A DNA stretch of 64,000 bases, from assembly GCF_003260275.1 (NCBI RefSeq), contig NZ_QJHB01000010.1:62001-126000 (forward strand). The letters run 5' to 3'. Source of the DNA: Homoserinimonas sp. OAct 916 (GTDB lineage: Bacteria > Actinomycetota > Actinomycetes > Actinomycetales > Microbacteriaceae). Positions 61,860 through 64,000 of this stretch are shown piece after piece. Position 1 is the first letter of the stretch. Each line of letters starts with the position of its first letter. The notes under the pieces were generated by a model that was not told where the DNA came from, searched no databases, and worked only from the letters and a program-made list of their open reading frames with translations. The position numbers and the translations under genes are program-made.

Positions 61860-64000
61860 TCATTGGGAGTCTGGCAACCGAATGGAGCTGTCTCCCTGGG
61901 CACCGACCTCCACCCGGAGGTGTGCCGGGATCTGCTCCTTCATCGCACCGACATGGCTGATCAACCCGATCGTGCGGCCACCGGCGCGAAGGCTGTCGAG
62001 AGTGCTCATCGCCACGTCGAGGGTGTCGGCATCGAGCGAGCCAAAGCCCTCATCGACGAACAGGGTGTCAAGGGTCAGTCCACCCGCCTGATTCGTGACC
62101 ACTTCAGCCAGGCCGAGCGCCAGCGCCAGCGAAGCCAAGAAAGTCTCCCCTCCCGACAGCGAACGGGTGGCCCGGGACCGACCGGTGTGCTGGTCGATGA
62201 TCTCCAGCCCGAGTCCGGAGCGCACCCCGCGATATTGCTTGGAGTCGTCATGTTCCAGGGAGTACCGTCCACTGGTCATGACCCGCAGTCGCACGTTCGC
62301 CGCGGTGACGATCTCTTCGAGTTGCCCGGCCAGAACGTAGGTCTCCAGGCGCATACGCCGAGTGTTCGAGCCGCCTCCCTGAACAGCTGCCGCCAACTGC
62401 TGCACCTCATCATGCTCCCTCGTCAACTGAGCCGATGATTCCAGCCGCTGCCGCACCCCGGTCACCACTGTGGAGAGTTGTGTGTGGCGCTCCTGAATCA
62501 TGCTGCGGTGGGCGAAAGCGGCATCGCGGGCGGTGCTCGCCTGGTCGCGGCGTTCGGCGGCCGGTATCGTGTCCATCAGAGTTTCCGGTAGGTCGGCGAG
62601 AGAGGGTTCCGCCAGAGTCGACCGCGCGGTCGCGTCGGCCTGCTCCCAGTCGCGTATGGCCGCCTCGAGCCGTTGGCGCTCTGCCTCATCGAGACGGGCT
62701 GCATCTACCGACTCCTCGCTGCTGAAGTGATGGGCGACCAGTTGTGCATCAACGTGCTGGGTCGCCGCCGCGAGCGCCTGGTGCCGGGATTCTCGTGTGG
62801 TGAGGGCTCGCGCCAATGCTCGGGCGGCTTCGAGGGCGCGTTGAAGGGCAGACGATCGCTCGGCAACGCTCTCGAACTCCTTCTTTGCACGGTCGACGCG
62901 CTGCACGATCGCGGTGAGCCGTGCATCCATCTCAGTGAACCCGGCCAGGGCGGCATCGCGAACGGACCGCAACCGTTCGGCTTCGGCGCCCAGTTCGGCC
63001 TGTTCGTTCTTCAATCCTGTCAGCTCAGCCTGCTGCGTGATGAGCTCGCTGCCGGCATCTGCTGCCCGCTTCACGTCGGCCTCGGCCTCCACCAGTTCAG
63101 CGGAGAGCTCATCGGCGCCCTTGCCGGTCGCACGCGCCAGGGCGGCGGCCAACTTCGCCTCGACCCCCTTGGCCACCGCGCGAGCATTGTCCAGGGCGGT
63201 GCGACAGTTCTCGAGGCTCTCGTGTGCCCTGTCCAGGTCTGCTTCAGTGACCGGCTCACCCGCAGTGACAGCCGGCTGCGGATGCTCCACCGATCCACAG
63301 ACGGCACATCTTTCACCGGGTTTCAGTTTGGCCGCGAGTTCGCCGGCGTATCCGGCGAGGCGACGACGGTGCAGGTCGTCGAGATGTGCCGCTGCAGCGC
63401 TGTTTGCCGAAGCGGCCGCCCCTTCCGATTGCTGCGCAGCGATCAATTCGGGGCCGAGGGCTGCGGCTTCGCTGGCACCCTGCAACGCGGTGGTCACCCG
63501 CTGCACCGCCTCAGTGGCTGAGGAATGAGTGGCCGCGGACAGCTGGGTCTTCAGCACGCGGTCGCCCAGAGCGTCGATCAATTGTGGCAGCTCGGATGCC
63601 CGCGATGCGTTCTTCGTCACGGCCGCTTCCGCATTGTCACGGAGTGTCTGGCGCGCGGCCAATTCGTCGCGCAGTTCGGGTAGTGCCAGCTCGTCGTGCA
63701 CTACCTGTTCGAGGGCACCGATGGCGTGGGCGTTCTGGTCTATCGACGCGGCGATGGCAGCGGCGTCGACCTCGGTGGCGGCCGGCGTCTGATGCTCCTT
63801 CGCCGCCTCCTCAGCTGCCAGGAATGCGCGCAGCGCGGCGTGCTCGCTCGCGCGTGCGTCTTCCAGCGCCGTGGCTGCGTTTCGCCGGGCCTCGACCTGC
63901 GGCCAAACAGCGGCGGCGGAGATCGCCTCGTGCACGCGCCGGCGGTCTGCGGTGATCGCGTCGGCCTGGCCGGTGAGGGTCTCCAGTCGCGATCGGGCAT
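61860..64000 (-). CDS. sbcC: SbcC, DNA repair exonuclease subunit (N-terminus beyond window)
   Basis: The C-terminal about 713 residues of an SMC/Rad50-like ATPase; the frame is open to the window edge at 64000. A long coiled coil (Ala/Glu/Arg-rich) with a central zinc hook GERCAVCGS leads back to a second coil. The C-terminal ATPase lobe has the signature SLSGGETFLASLALALGLAE, Walker B TLFVDEGFGSLDADTLD and IGLISHV. With SbcD (not in the window, expected upstream) it cleaves hairpins and protein-blocked DNA ends. The Walker A part lies outside. Confidence 0.95.
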   Translation of the reverse strand, partial: ARSRLETLTGQADAITADRRRVHEAISAAAVWPQVEARRNAATALEDARASEHAALRAFLAAEEAAKEHQTPAATEVDAAAIAASIDQNAHAIGALEQVVHDELALPELRDELAARQTLRDNAEAAVTKNASRASELPQLIDALGDRVLKTQLSAATHSSATEAVQRVTTALQGASEAAALGPELIAAQQSEGAAASANSAAAAHLDDLHRRRLAGYAGELAAKLKPGERCAVCGSVEHPQPAVTAGEPVTEADLDRAHESLENCRTALDNARAVAKGVEAKLAAALARATGKGADELSAELVEAEADVKRAADAGSELITQQAELTGLKNEQAELGAEAERLRSVRDAALAGFTEMDARLTAIVQRVDRAKKEFESVAERSSALQRALEAARALARALTTRESRHQALAAATQHVDAQLVAHHFSSEESVDAARLDEAERQRLEAAIRDWEQADATARSTLAEPSLADLPETLMDTIPAAERRDQASTARDAAFAHRSMIQERHTQLSTVVTGVRQRLESSAQLTREHDEVQQLAAAVQGGGSNTRRMRLETYVLAGQLEEIVTAANVRLRVMTSGRYSLEHDDSKQYRGVRSGLGLEIIDQHTGRSRATRSLSGGETFLASLALALGLAEVVTNQAGGLTLDTLFVDEGFGSLDADTLDVAMSTLDSLRAGGRTIGLISHVGAMKEQIPAHLRVEVGAQGDSSIRLPDSQ

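Overview
The window is high-GC actinobacterial chromosome, most likely from a member of the Microbacteriaceae (Cryobacterium/Leifsonia/Salinibacterium-like). This rests on protein style (split PntAa/PntAb/PntB transhydrogenase, HelD-family motor, TM0106-type nuclease-helicase, DUF6186 and PLDc_N-SHOCT small membrane proteins), strong G/C preference at third positions and many GTG starts. The taxonomic call is inference; there is no rRNA, and I found no tRNA. Most of the sequence is ordinary housekeeping and catabolic DNA, densely packed, with many ATGA/TGATG stop-start overlaps. No phage, insertion sequence, integrase, CRISPR array or replication origin was found.

Layout. 0-2.6 kb: two luciferase-like flavin oxidoreductases. 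2.8-7.5 kb: pntAa-pntAb-pntB, an aldo/keto reductase and an acylglycerophosphate acyltransferase. 7.6-9.2 kb: rpsO with terminator and leader, then a two-gene membrane protein operon. 9.2-15 kb: a hydroxylysine-kinase-like phosphotransferase, a DUF1353 membrane protein, a protealysin-like M4 protease with its emfourin-type inhibitor, an AGXT2L/PHYKPL-like class III PLP enzyme and an M20 amidohydrolase. 15-20.3 kb: FKBP, glutamate dehydrogenase, a HelD/HelR motor and a ribokinase. 20.3-29 kb: a fatty-acid desaturase with a structured leader, a complete oligopeptide-type ABC importer and a FAH-fold hydrolase. 29-35.4 kb: aspartase/fumarase, aldehyde dehydrogenase, VIT1-like transporter, AzgA-type purine permease and a GNAT acetyltransferase. 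35.4-38.8 kb: pseudouridine catabolism (psuG-psuK) and a PiT phosphate transporter with a coupled small membrane protein. 39-50.7 kb: a FAH hydrolase + SDR pair, an APC-type permease, an esterase, a TauE exporter, two drug-type MFS pumps, a spermidine-synthase-like protein and an ADP-ribosylglycohydrolase. 50.8-55 kb: SHOCT and LapA small membrane proteins, a Crp/Fnr regulator, then copZ and a P1B ATPase. 55-64 kb: an SDR remnant, a RecQ helicase with a PRTase-like tail, a lipoprotein, a TM0106 RecB-like nuclease-helicase and the C-terminal two-thirds of SbcC.

Functional links. The pnt operon, glutamate dehydrogenase and aspartase concern NADPH and nitrogen balance. The ABC importer, M4/M20 peptidases and the kinase/PLP-enzyme pair suggest peptide and amino-acid scavenging, possibly including hydroxylysine- or phosphoethanolamine-type substrates. 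PsuG/PsuK feed ribose-5-phosphate and uracil into central metabolism, beside a purine permease. The 50.8-55 kb block looks like a metal-efflux locus with a one-component regulator and two operator-like dyads.

Nothing is unmistakably a new system. The best candidates for a second look are the hydroxylysine-type kinase/phospho-lyase pair surrounding a protease and its inhibitor; the metal-efflux locus with an atypical CPG/HEAS ATPase and unusual spacer repeats; repeated duplication of stop-codon segments; and the desaturase leader hairpin that reaches the ribosome-binding site.
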